A stretch of DNA of 64,000 nt, taken from assembly GCA_027339635.1 (NCBI GenBank), contig DAHWNZ010000007.1, forward strand, positions 1-64,000, written 5' to 3'. The DNA comes from AG-12 sp027339635 (GTDB taxonomy: Bacteria; Chloroflexota; Dormibacteria; Aeolococcales; Bog-877). The translations under genes and the position numbers were made by a program. Each line of letters begins with the position of its first letter. Within the stretch, counting starts at the first letter, position 1. Below, in pieces: positions 33,629 through 41,566 of this stretch. The notes under the pieces are model-generated. The model searched no databases. It was not told the DNA's origin and saw only the letters and a list, made by a program, of their open reading frames with translations.

Positions 33629-33632
33629 GGCC

Positions 33633-34751
33633 TTGCTGCCGACAGCCCGGGACGTCCTGGCAATAGACCTGCACGCCGGGGGAGAGCCCGGCCGGGTGGT
33701 GGTGGGTGGGGTGCCAGACCTGCCCGGGCGAACCATGTTCGAGAAGATGCGCTACTTCGAGAGCCACCTGGACTCACTGCGTTTGCGCATGCTCCGCGAG
33801 CCCCGCGGGTATCCCGCCGCGAATTGCAATATCATCCTGCCCGCCACCGACCCGAGGGCCGCTGCCGGCTTCATCATCCTGGAGCAGGTCGAGTATCCCC
33901 CGATGTCGGGCAGCAACACCATCTGCGTGGCGACGGCCCTGGTCGAAATGGGGATGGTCGAGGTGAGGGAGCCCGTGACCCGGTTCGTCCTGGAATCTCC
34001 CGCGGGACTGGTGGAGATCGAGGCCGAGGTCGACCGCGGCAGGGCTCGGCAGATCACCTTTCAGAACGTACCCAGCTTCGTCCTGGCTCTGGATGTCGCT
34101 GTGGAGGTTCCCGAGCTGGGCACGGTGCGGGTCGACCTGGCCTACGGGGGGATGATCTACGTGATCGCGGAGGCGGCAGCACTCGGGCTCACATTGGAGC
34201 CCGCTATGGCCAAGGATCTGGCGCGGGTCGGCGAGATGGTCAAGGTGGCGACCCAGGAGCAGATGCCGCAAACGCACCCGGATAACCCAGGACTTGTGGG
34301 CCCCACGATCGCTTTGCTCTCCGGCCCGCCCAGTGGGCCCCACGCTGACCAGCGCAACGCCGTGGTGGTCTCGACCGGGCAGCTGGATTGGGATCGTCCC
34401 GCCACCTGGACCGCGGCGATCGACCGCTCACCGTGCGGCACCGGGACATGCGCCAAGATGGCGACTCTGCACGCACGCGGCCTGCTGCCCCTCCATCGCG
34501 ACTTCCGCCACGAGGGAATCCTGGGAACGGTGTTCACCGGGAGGCTCGTAAGTGAGACCATGGTGGGTGGTAGACCAGCCGTGGTTCCCAAGATCAGCGG
34601 CCGTGCCTTCGTCACCGGGCACGCCCGCTACGTTCTCGACCCGGACGATCCTTTTCCAGAGGGGTTCACGGTTGGCGACATCTGGAGTGGTTCAGGATCG
34701 CTCGATCATGAACTGTCGATCGGCAACCAGCGACCAGGAGTGAACGCATGA
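33633..34751 (+). CDS. proline racemase superfamily enzyme, Ser/Cys type (hydroxyproline epimerase or trans-3-hydroxyproline dehydratase)
   Basis: A 372-residue protein with the family start AIDLHAGGEPGRVV. The first catalytic position is S92 (PPMSGSNTICV) where racemases have Cys; the second is C268 (DRSPCGTGTCAK). Ser/Cys pairs are known among 4-hydroxyproline 2-epimerases and trans-3-hydroxy-L-proline dehydratases, and argue against a classical Cys/Cys proline racemase. TTG 33633 lies 4 nt after the P5CDH stop; an overlapping GTG 33609 is possible. Its stop overlaps the aldolase start as ATGA. Confidence 0.85.
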   Translation: MLPTARDVLAIDLHAGGEPGRVVVGGVPDLPGRTMFEKMRYFESHLDSLRLRMLREPRGYPAANCNIILPATDPRAAAGFIILEQVEYPPMSGSNTICVATALVEMGMVEVREPVTRFVLESPAGLVEIEAEVDRGRARQITFQNVPSFVLALDVAVEVPELGTVRVDLAYGGMIYVIAEAAALGLTLEPAMAKDLARVGEMVKVATQEQMPQTHPDNPGLVGPTIALLSGPPSGPHADQRNAVVVSTGQLDWDRPATWTAAIDRSPCGTGTCAKMATLHARGLLPLHRDFRHEGILGTVFTGRLVSETMVGGRPAVVPKISGRAFVTGHARYVLDPDDPFPEGFTVGDIWSGSGSLDHELSIGNQRPGVNA

Positions 34752-35407
34752 CCAGCAGCGCAGCCCGTGTAGAAGAGCTCTTCCCCCACCACCTTGCCGC
34801 GGTCATCCGCTGGAAGGACGCTGACCAGGCGTATCAGGCGGTGCTCGCCGCCGCCCGAGCGGGTATAGGTTCGGTCGAGATAACATCGGGCACCCCAAGG
34901 GCATTTGAGCTGATCTCCCGGCTTCGACAGGAGGTCGGTTCTGCCTGCTTGGTTGGAGCTGGAACCATCACGGACAGCGATCTAGCCCGGCAAGCGATCC
35001 AGAGTGGCGCTCAGTACCTGGTGACCCCTTACCTGGTTCCCGAGGTCGAGGCCATGACCCATGCTGCAGGCTTGTTCCTGGTCATGGGAGCGACGACACC
35101 CAGCGAGATAGCTCAGGCCCAGGCCGCGGGAGCGGACCTGGTCAAGGTCTTCCCGGCAGCCCCCATCGGTGGCCCGGCCTACATTCAGGCCGTTCGCGGG
35201 CCCATGCCCGACGTCCCACTTTGGGTGAGCGGCGGGGTCGGGATCGGGGATGTGGCGGCCTACCTCAAGGCGGGCGCTCAGGTGATTGGCCTCACCAATG
35301 ATCTGTTCCGGGCCGACCTGCTCACCTCTGGGGGAACGGACCAGATCACCAAGCTGTGCCACGAGGCGCTTCGAGCGGCCGGCGCGCTCGTCCCAGTCCC
35401 AGCGTGA
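34748..35407 (+). CDS. KHG/KDPG-family aldolase
   Basis: A 219-residue class I aldolase. The Schiff-base lysine is K133 in ADLVKVFPAAPIGG, the catalytic Glu is E44 in GSVEITSGTP, and LVGAGTITDSDLA and SGGVGIGDVAAYL complete the barrel. Family members cleave 2-keto-3-deoxy-6-phosphogluconate and/or 4-hydroxy-2-oxoglutarate to pyruvate plus glyceraldehyde 3-phosphate or glyoxylate. Position after proline/hydroxyproline genes, with a 4-nt overlap, favours the 4-hydroxy-2-oxoglutarate reaction (inference). A hairpin follows the stop. Confidence 0.87.
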   Translation: MTSSAARVEELFPHHLAAVIRWKDADQAYQAVLAAARAGIGSVEITSGTPRAFELISRLRQEVGSACLVGAGTITDSDLARQAIQSGAQYLVTPYLVPEVEAMTHAAGLFLVMGATTPSEIAQAQAAGADLVKVFPAAPIGGPAYIQAVRGPMPDVPLWVSGGVGIGDVAAYLKAGAQVIGLTNDLFRADLLTSGGTDQITKLCHEALRAAGALVPVPA

Positions 35408-35412
35408 CCGAG

Positions 35413-35435
35413 GGCGCTGCCCCTGGGGCAGCGCC
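35413..35435 (+). terminator. stem-loop ending the proline/hydroxyproline cluster
   Basis: GGCGCTGCCC and GGGCAGCGCC form a perfect 10-bp stem around loop CTG, starting 6 nt after the aldolase stop. There is no T tract, but position and stability fit a transcript end. Confidence 0.6.
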
Positions 35436-35706
35436 GAACCCAGCCGGGGCGTTCATTGGCCGGGGCCGAGCGGGCCGCACTTGGTGGTCTCCATGGGGCC
35501 TTCGCCTCGGTGGGTCTGGGCAGGAGAAGCCAGCCCGGGTCACCAGGGGACCATACGAGCTCGTGGAGTGGGTCTCAGCCCGTTCCGATCCCTGAGCCGC
35601 CCGGCCCCGGCTGGGCTGTTCCGCGCAGTACCGGCGAAGCCGCAACAGGGCTCTTGTCCACCCTGCCCTGTCGACCGGAGCCGCTCCTGGCACGGCGGTC
35701 GGAGTC
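35436..35706. other. intergenic region between convergent aldolase and permease genes
   Basis: No gene, RNA or repeat is supported beyond the hairpin at its left edge. Confidence 0.45.
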
Positions 35707-37170
35707 TCAGAGTACCGAGGCGTCCACCTGCTTCGGTTCCAGCAGGTTGCCCTCACGGTCGGCATCGCCGCCGTGGAAGGTGATCGTGCCCGTGGTGCGC
35801 CGCTTTGTCCACCACGCGAAAGCCAGGCCAATGACCAGCAGGATCGCGATCGTCTGATCGATCCCATCCCCGATCGCCCTGGGCCCGTAGATGAAGAAGG
35901 CGACGAGCAGAGCGCCCATCACGATGCTGGAGAAGATGGCGCCAGCCCGCAGCCAGCGGTGGGCGTGCGGGTTCAGGTTCATTTCCGGCATGCGCCTGTG
36001 GCCGATGGTGAGAAAGACGGTCGCCGTGACCGAGTCCAGGAAGAACTCGGCCAGAAGGAAGAACCCCGCGGCCGAGAGGATCAGGTTGAAGAATGAACCC
36101 AGCGAGGTCACGAAGACCTGGAGAGCCACCACCAGGAGGGCCAACCCGAGGCTGCCGATGATCGCGACGTGGGGCACGTTGCGACGGTTGAGCCGGGAGA
36201 AGACAGGGGGTATGAGCCGCTCTCGGCCCATGGCGTAGAGGGCGCGGGTCAGGATGTAGGTGGTCAGCCACAAGCCCCCGGCGGTGGAGGCCAGGATGGG
36301 GATCAGCATGATCCAAGGGGCTCCGGGGATCAGCCGGGCCGACCACATTGCCAGCGGATTTGTGGAGTTGGCGAGGAGGTGGAGCGGGGTCTCTCCCAGC
36401 ATCAAGGGGTACAGGACGGCGTAGAAGAGAAGGGCGCCGATGGCCCCGATGATGCCGCCGACCCCGGGGTGGGCGCGCGGTCGCATAGACTCCTCGGCGG
36501 CGTAGCTGTCGATTTCCCAACCGTCGAGGATGGTGGCGGCGACCACGGCCACGATCAGGATGCCCCCGATCGGCGGCGGACCGAAATGGATGGGGACGCT
36601 GATGCGATGCCAGTTGAGGACGCCCAGAACCCCGAAGGTCGCCAGGGAGACCATCTCGAGAACGAAGAACGCCTGGGTGATCCGGGCGGTGGGCCGCCCG
36701 CCCAGGAGCAGGGGGACAGCCGCGAAGAGTATCCAGAATAGGGTCACCCCAAGGTGCGCCACGGGCGGCGCCTGGTAGTGGGGGGCGATGAGGGCCAGAG
36801 TGTAGCTGCCAGCCGGGATGGCGATCGGCGGGATCGAGGTGAAGTAGGCGAGGATCAGAATCCAGGCCTGATAACGAGAAACCGACCTCCCGATCACCCG
36901 GGCCGACCAGTGATAGGACGCGCCCGAGTGGGGAAAGTGCTGGTTCAGAAGCCGAAACACGAAGCTGGACACCAGGAACGGCAGGGCCAGGATCGCAATC
37001 GCGGGCAGGGTCCACCACCCCGCGTCGGCGGCCATGACGCCCCCTGTGGCGGCGACTGAGAAGAGCGGGCCGACGCTGGACACGGAGAGCGGGACCAGAT
37101 CGGTCAGATGGAAGAGCTGGGCCAGCTTGCGCTCCTGATGCTGGTCCTGCCCCATCAGAGTTTCAGCCAA
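35707..37170 (-). CDS. APC-superfamily amino acid permease
   Basis: A 487-residue transporter with 12 hydrophobic helices. LTDLVPLSVSSVGPLFSVAATGG is the unwound helix-1 substrate site of APC transporters, followed by FPHSGASYHWSARVIGRSVSRYQAW and the helix-6 region LDGWEIDSYAAEES. TTG 37170 has GGAGAG 6 nt upstream; ATG 37155 is an alternative. It is convergent with the proline/hydroxyproline cluster, so uptake of proline-like substrates is plausible but unproven. Confidence 0.82.
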   Translation of the reverse strand: MAETLMGQDQHQERKLAQLFHLTDLVPLSVSSVGPLFSVAATGGVMAADAGWWTLPAIAILALPFLVSSFVFRLLNQHFPHSGASYHWSARVIGRSVSRYQAWILILAYFTSIPPIAIPAGSYTLALIAPHYQAPPVAHLGVTLFWILFAAVPLLLGGRPTARITQAFFVLEMVSLATFGVLGVLNWHRISVPIHFGPPPIGGILIVAVVAATILDGWEIDSYAAEESMRPRAHPGVGGIIGAIGALLFYAVLYPLMLGETPLHLLANSTNPLAMWSARLIPGAPWIMLIPILASTAGGLWLTTYILTRALYAMGRERLIPPVFSRLNRRNVPHVAIIGSLGLALLVVALQVFVTSLGSFFNLILSAAGFFLLAEFFLDSVTATVFLTIGHRRMPEMNLNPHAHRWLRAGAIFSSIVMGALLVAFFIYGPRAIGDGIDQTIAILLVIGLAFAWWTKRRTTGTITFHGGDADREGNLLEPKQVDASVL

Positions 37171-37353
37171 CCCTGGCTCTCCACACTCTCACCCTTCGGT
37201 CTTCCCTGACGCGCCGCCCACGGGCTAGAGTCTATCCGCCTATTGCCAGTCAGGTGCAATTGGAACGGAATGGCGACAGGCGGCGTTCTGCCGGAGCGCG
37301 GCCGCAGGTTGCCACCCTGGTCCAGGACTTCGACCACTGGCCGCAGTCCTCAG

Positions 37354-37390
37354 TTGCATAGGGGCACGATAAAATAGTGCCTCTATGCAA
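37354..37390. promoter_or_regulatory. MarR operator, interrupted palindrome spanning promoter and start codon
   Basis: TTGCATAG (37354-37361) pairs with CTATGCAA (37383-37390), and inside it GGCAC (37363-37367) with GTGCC (37377-37381), one mismatch between the blocks, spacer GATAAAATA. TAAAAT (37370-37375) is a good -10 element, 9 nt before the marR ATG at 37385. The site therefore covers the promoter, the start point and the first two codons, an arrangement suited to autorepression. Confidence 0.8.
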
Positions 37391-37882
37391 TTCTCCGCTC
37401 CAATGGACCGGGGTGACCTCGACACCGCCGAAGCCCTGCTGGGCCTCACCCTGTTCGTGCTGCGAGAGTCCGCTGGACTGCGGGACATCAGCCTCTCGGC
37501 GGCGGCCACCCTGTCCACCCTTGAGGCCTGCGGGCCCTGCCGTATCAGCTACCTGGCCGAGCGCGAACACACCGCCCAGCCTTCGATGACAGCGCTGATC
37601 CGTCGCCTCGAGCGACGTCATCTGGTGGAGCGCCGGCGAGACCCACGGGATGGCCGCGCCGTGCAGGTCTCCATCACGCAGGCGGGGCGACTGAAGCTCA
37701 GGAGTCACCGAGAGGCCCAGGTGGCCTTCATCTCCGAGCTCGTCCGCCAGATCGAGCCGCCTCAGCAGGAGGCGCTGGCCAAGGTGGCAAGGGCCATCGG
37801 AGACCTCGTCAAAGGGCCGATAGGCCCCGGGGTCCGGGCGGCGGCCGGGGAAGCCGGCCGGCCGCTCTATCCGGGCACATGA
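37385..37882 (+). CDS. MarR-family transcriptional regulator
   Basis: A 165-residue winged-helix protein. ISYLAEREHTAQPSMTALIRRLERRHLVERRRDPRDGRAVQVSITQAG contains the recognition helix and the wing with the DxRdxR motif. Flanking helices mediate dimerisation. There is no Shine-Dalgarno sequence before ATG 37385; the -10 element is 9 nt away, so the mRNA is probably leaderless. It overlaps the MFS gene by 4 nt (ATGA) and most likely represses the pair until a ligand binds. Confidence 0.88.
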   Translation: MQFSAPMDRGDLDTAEALLGLTLFVLRESAGLRDISLSAAATLSTLEACGPCRISYLAEREHTAQPSMTALIRRLERRHLVERRRDPRDGRAVQVSITQAGRLKLRSHREAQVAFISELVRQIEPPQQEALAKVARAIGDLVKGPIGPGVRAAAGEAGRPLYPGT

Positions 37883-39135
37883 ACCGACGCCCCCTGCAGT
37901 CCCCCGGGGAGGTCGGCCGCCCCTCCCACGCGGCGCCAGAGGGACTCTTTCACCAGCCCAGAGCGGTCTGGGCCGTCGCCTTCGCCTCGGTGGTCTCCTT
38001 CATGGGAATCGGGCTGGTGGATCCCATCCTGCCCCTGCTGAGAACCGAGCTCCACGCCACGGAAGCCCAGGTCTCGCTGATGTTCACCAGCTACTTCCTG
38101 GTGACTGCGGTCTTCATGCTCATCACCGGCTGGGTGTCCTCGCGGATCGGGGCCAAGCGGACCCTGGTCATTGGCCTGGTCCTGATCGTGGCATTCAGCG
38201 CTCTGGCAGGGCTCTCGTCCGGGGTCAATGAGATCGTCGTCTTCCGCGGTGGGTGGGGTATCGGCAACGCTCTCTTCATCGCGACCGCTCTGGCGACCAT
38301 CGTCGGCGCCGCGAGCGGGGGCTTTGGCGCCGCGATCATGCTCTACGAGGCGGCGCTCGGACTGGGGATAGCGATGGGTCCTCTGGTCGGAGGGCTGCTG
38401 GGAGGCATCAGCTGGCGGGGCCCGTTCTTCGGGGTCACGGTGCTCATGTCGATAGCGCTGATCCTGGTGCTGACCCTGCTCGGCCCGACCCCCAAGCCGC
38501 CACAGCGCTCCTCGATCACCGATCCCATCAGGGCCCTCGGACACCGCGGACTTCTCACCATCGGAATGGTCGCCCTGCTCTACAACTGGGCCTTCTTCAC
38601 CATCCTGGGCTACGCTCCCTACCCGATGCGGGTGTCGGTGCATGCGCTGGGCTTCATCTACACCGGCTGGGGCATTCTCGTCGCCATATTCGCTGTCCTG
38701 GTGGCGCCCCGGGCGCAGTCCAGGATGGGGACCGCCAGATCCCTCTACCTGAGCCTTGCCCTGATGAGTCTGGACGTGGCGGCAATCGGCATATGGGTAA
38801 ACGACCGGCCGGTCCTGATCGCCGGAGTCATCATCAGCGGGGCCTTCATCGGTTTCAACAACACCCTGGTGACTGGCACTGTGATGAACGTGGCGCCGGT
38901 GCCACGTCCGGTGGCCTCGGCGGCCTACAGCTTCGTCCGCTTCTTCGGGGCCGGGCTCGCGCCGTTCTTGGCCAGCACCATAGCCGCAAGCAGCAACGAC
39001 CACATGCCATTCTTTCTGGCCGCCGCGACCGCTATGCTCTCGGTTCCCGTATTGGCCACAGCCCACCGCCTGGTCTCCGGAGCCCATGCGCGAGCGGCTG
39101 ATGTCCCGCCGCCCGTGCCGGCCAAGGTGAGCTGA
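37879..39135 (+). CDS. MFS efflux transporter controlled by MarR
   Basis: A 418-residue transporter with 12 helices. GIGLVDPILPLLRTEL in helix 1, GWVSSRIGAKRTLVIG (loop 2-3 motif A) and ALGLGIAMGPLVGGLLGG (motif C of drug/proton antiporters) support an exporter of the DHA type. Substrate unknown. It is translated from the marR transcript by a 4-nt overlap. Confidence 0.87.
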   Translation: MNRRPLQSPGEVGRPSHAAPEGLFHQPRAVWAVAFASVVSFMGIGLVDPILPLLRTELHATEAQVSLMFTSYFLVTAVFMLITGWVSSRIGAKRTLVIGLVLIVAFSALAGLSSGVNEIVVFRGGWGIGNALFIATALATIVGAASGGFGAAIMLYEAALGLGIAMGPLVGGLLGGISWRGPFFGVTVLMSIALILVLTLLGPTPKPPQRSSITDPIRALGHRGLLTIGMVALLYNWAFFTILGYAPYPMRVSVHALGFIYTGWGILVAIFAVLVAPRAQSRMGTARSLYLSLALMSLDVAAIGIWVNDRPVLIAGVIISGAFIGFNNTLVTGTVMNVAPVPRPVASAAYSFVRFFGAGLAPFLASTIAASSNDHMPFFLAAATAMLSVPVLATAHRLVSGAHARAADVPPPVPAKVS

Positions 39136-39174
39136 CCGGGTCGAGCGAGCCCGGTGACCGGTCCGCGCAGGCGT

Positions 39175-40503
39175 TCACCAAAGAGGTTGGCGGGCCACGA
39201 CGGGATCCGCTTCGAGGCCGACTCCGAGGTGGCTCATCACCTCACCGACCACGTAGATGGACCCCAGGGTGAGGATCAGGTCGCCTGGGCCGGACGACTC
39301 CCGGGCGTAGTCCACCGCGCCGGCCACCGGTTCCACGATCCGCAGCGACCCGGGCCACTCGGCGGCGAGGAGCTCAGGGCTGACCGCCCGGGCCGAGGCC
39401 GCCTTGGTGAAGACCGTCTCGGCAAACGGCAACGACGAGAGCAGGGCCAGCATGCCCCGATGGTCGTGATCGCCCATGGATCCGAAGATCAGCACTGTGC
39501 GACGTCCCCCCATCAGGCGCCCGAGATCGGGCATGATCGCCTGCACCGCATGCGGGTTGTGCGCCGCGTCGACCACGATCCTTCTGTCCGCGGAAAGTGG
39601 CTCGAGCCGGCCCGCCCACACCACCTCCCCCAGGCCGCGGCGGATGGAGTCGTCGCCGATGGGCAGGCCGAGGTCGCCGATGCAGTCCGCGACCGCGACA
39701 GCCAGGGCGGCATTCGCCAGCTGCACCTCGCCTGCCAGCCCCACCTGGAGCTGGCTCAGACGCCGTGCGGGGGTCTCGACTGCGAACAGCCGCCGGTGTC
39801 CCCGGGATGCCTGAGGGTGGTAGCGGATCTCTTGTCCCAACTGCCAGAGGCGGGCCCCCGACCTCCGAGCCGCCTCGTTGACAACAGGGACCGCGTCTCC
39901 GCTGGCGCCAGACACGGCGAGGTTGCCCGGCTTGATGATGGCAGCCTTCTCGCGTGCGATCGCCGACACCGTGTTCCCGAGCTGGGCCTGGTGGTCCAGC
40001 CCCACCGACGTCAGCACGGCGACGCCCCCATCCCAGACGTTGGTCGCATCCAGGCGGCCGCCGAGGCCGACCTCGCACACGGTGAGGTCCACACCGCTCT
40101 CCGCCGCCGCCAGAAAGCCCATGGCCGTGAGCAGCTCGTGGTGGGTTGGCAAACCGGCCGTGCTATCCATCATCCTCTCGGCCTCGAGCACCCGGCCCAC
40201 CAGCTCCTCGAAGGCCTCCTCCGAGATGGGCTCGCCGTAAAGCCGGATGCGCTCGCGGTAGCTGGTGAGGTGGGGTTTGGTGAGTAGCGCCACCCGCAGG
40301 CCGCTGCATTCCGCTATGGAGGCGACCATGGCGCAGACGGAACCCTTGCCGTTGGTCCCTGCCACCAGCACCCCCCGCAACCCGCGCTCGGGATTTCCCA
40401 GCGCCTGGAGCAGGGATCTGGTGGTGTCGAGGCCCAGTCGCATACCGCGGTGGCTGGCGCCGGCCAGCCGGTTCAGCGCCTCCTCATAGCTCACTTCTGG
40501 CAT
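39175..40503 (-). CDS. folC: folylpolyglutamate synthase / dihydrofolate synthase
   Basis: A 442-residue Mur-ligase-fold enzyme. VAGTNGKGSVCAMVASI is the ATP P-loop, LLTKPHLTSYRERIRL the omega loop, CEVGLGGRLDATNV and VGLDHQAQLGNTVSAIAREKAAIIKPG the central domain, and VVDAAHNPHAVQ the start of the C-terminal domain. It adds glutamate to dihydropteroate and folates. ATG 40503 is only 9 nt from the divergent lipoprotein start, so each promoter must lie inside the other gene. Confidence 0.93.
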   Translation of the reverse strand: MPEVSYEEALNRLAGASHRGMRLGLDTTRSLLQALGNPERGLRGVLVAGTNGKGSVCAMVASIAECSGLRVALLTKPHLTSYRERIRLYGEPISEEAFEELVGRVLEAERMMDSTAGLPTHHELLTAMGFLAAAESGVDLTVCEVGLGGRLDATNVWDGGVAVLTSVGLDHQAQLGNTVSAIAREKAAIIKPGNLAVSGASGDAVPVVNEAARRSGARLWQLGQEIRYHPQASRGHRRLFAVETPARRLSQLQVGLAGEVQLANAALAVAVADCIGDLGLPIGDDSIRRGLGEVVWAGRLEPLSADRRIVVDAAHNPHAVQAIMPDLGRLMGGRRTVLIFGSMGDHDHRGMLALLSSLPFAETVFTKAASARAVSPELLAAEWPGSLRIVEPVAGAVDYARESSGPGDLILTLGSIYVVGEVMSHLGVGLEADPVVARQPLW

Positions 40504-40512
40504 TCTGAGGCA

Positions 40513-41526
40513 GTGACACGTCGCGCGCAGCTGGTCGCAATGCTCCTGGTTCTATGCCTCGGAGCACTCGTCAGCGCCTGCGCCCAGCCCGAGCCCAGAC
40601 GCCCCGTCCCACGGCCAACTCCGGTTCGTCTCGCCTTCGGAGTCCTCCCGCTCGGGGGGTTGAGTCCAACCGCCCTGGCGATCTCGGGGCCGTACCGGGC
40701 CGCATCTGGTCTGGCGCCGGTTCCCAGGCAGGTGCGGGCGGCCAGGGTGCCCAGCTCGCCAACGGTCTCCCTGGCGGATTTGGCCAAGGCGTTGGGTGTG
40801 CCCGGGCCACCTATAAACACAGGTGACGGGCTGGCCTACAACCTGGGCGCCACCAGCGGCTATCAGCTCACGGGGACCCCCAATTCCCAGGACTTCAACT
40901 TTCATCCCAACACCCCGGTGGACGAGACGGGCGCCACGCCGTCGGTCGCCTCAGCGAACAGCTTCGTGGAGCACTTCCTGGCAGCCCACAACCTGCCGGG
41001 CCCGAACGAGGGATTGGCGCCTCTGGAGCAGCTGACCACGGCCCACGCCGCGGACAGACGGGTCTTCTTCCAGTGGACGCAGGACGGGTATCCGCTGGTC
41101 GACATCTCCGGCACGCCACAGGAGTTCTATGCGGATGTGGCTGCCAACTACAGAGACCAGCTTTCCCTGGTGGGTCTCTCTGGAGCCGTGCCCCAGCCAA
41201 TCCTGGGCCGCCCCGCCGACTACCCCGCCACCTCGACCAAGCTCTTGGTCTCCGACCTCAACCGGGGCCTGCTGGCCCCGGGGGACTACCTCCTCCAGGC
41301 TGACGGGCAGCCATATCCGGCAGTCTCTGCAGGAGAGCCAGGTGGAGCGGCGACGATCACCGCGTGGAGCGCGGCCGTGGTGGACAGCGCGGGGTACGCG
41401 GTTCCGGTGCTCGTGCTGCAGGTAAGCGGCAGAGCACCGGTGACCCAGTTCGTGATGTGCGCGGCCGCGACCGACGCCTGCGCTCCCCTGCGCTACTCAG
41501 CCGGGGGCGCCACCTCGTCTCCCTAG
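40513..41526 (+). CDS. secreted lipoprotein of unknown function
   Basis: A 337-residue protein. The N-terminus VTRRAQLVAMLLVLCLGALVSAC is a lipoprotein signal with a basic n-region, a hydrophobic core and lipobox VSAC; Cys23 would be lipidated. The mature part has no recognised domain; it starts with a Pro-rich linker and appears beta-rich. GTG 40513 is chosen to include the positively charged n-region; CATTCT (40501-40506) lies 6 nt upstream and no proper Shine-Dalgarno spacing exists. Confidence 0.72.
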   Translation: MTRRAQLVAMLLVLCLGALVSACAQPEPRRPVPRPTPVRLAFGVLPLGGLSPTALAISGPYRAASGLAPVPRQVRAARVPSSPTVSLADLAKALGVPGPPINTGDGLAYNLGATSGYQLTGTPNSQDFNFHPNTPVDETGATPSVASANSFVEHFLAAHNLPGPNEGLAPLEQLTTAHAADRRVFFQWTQDGYPLVDISGTPQEFYADVAANYRDQLSLVGLSGAVPQPILGRPADYPATSTKLLVSDLNRGLLAPGDYLLQADGQPYPAVSAGEPGGAATITAWSAAVVDSAGYAVPVLVLQVSGRAPVTQFVMCAAATDACAPLRYSAGGATSSP

Positions 41527-41566
41527 GCCCTGGGTGCTGTTGGCGTCGGACCGGCGCGCCCCTTCG

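Noticed and set aside
35753..37018. 421-codon minus-strand frame within the permease gene
   Set aside because: Different frame of the same strand, Arg/Pro/His-rich; the permease frame has 12 clear membrane helices.
37867..39087. 406-codon minus-strand frame opposite the MFS gene
   Set aside because: Gln/Asp/His-rich antisense shadow of a membrane protein.
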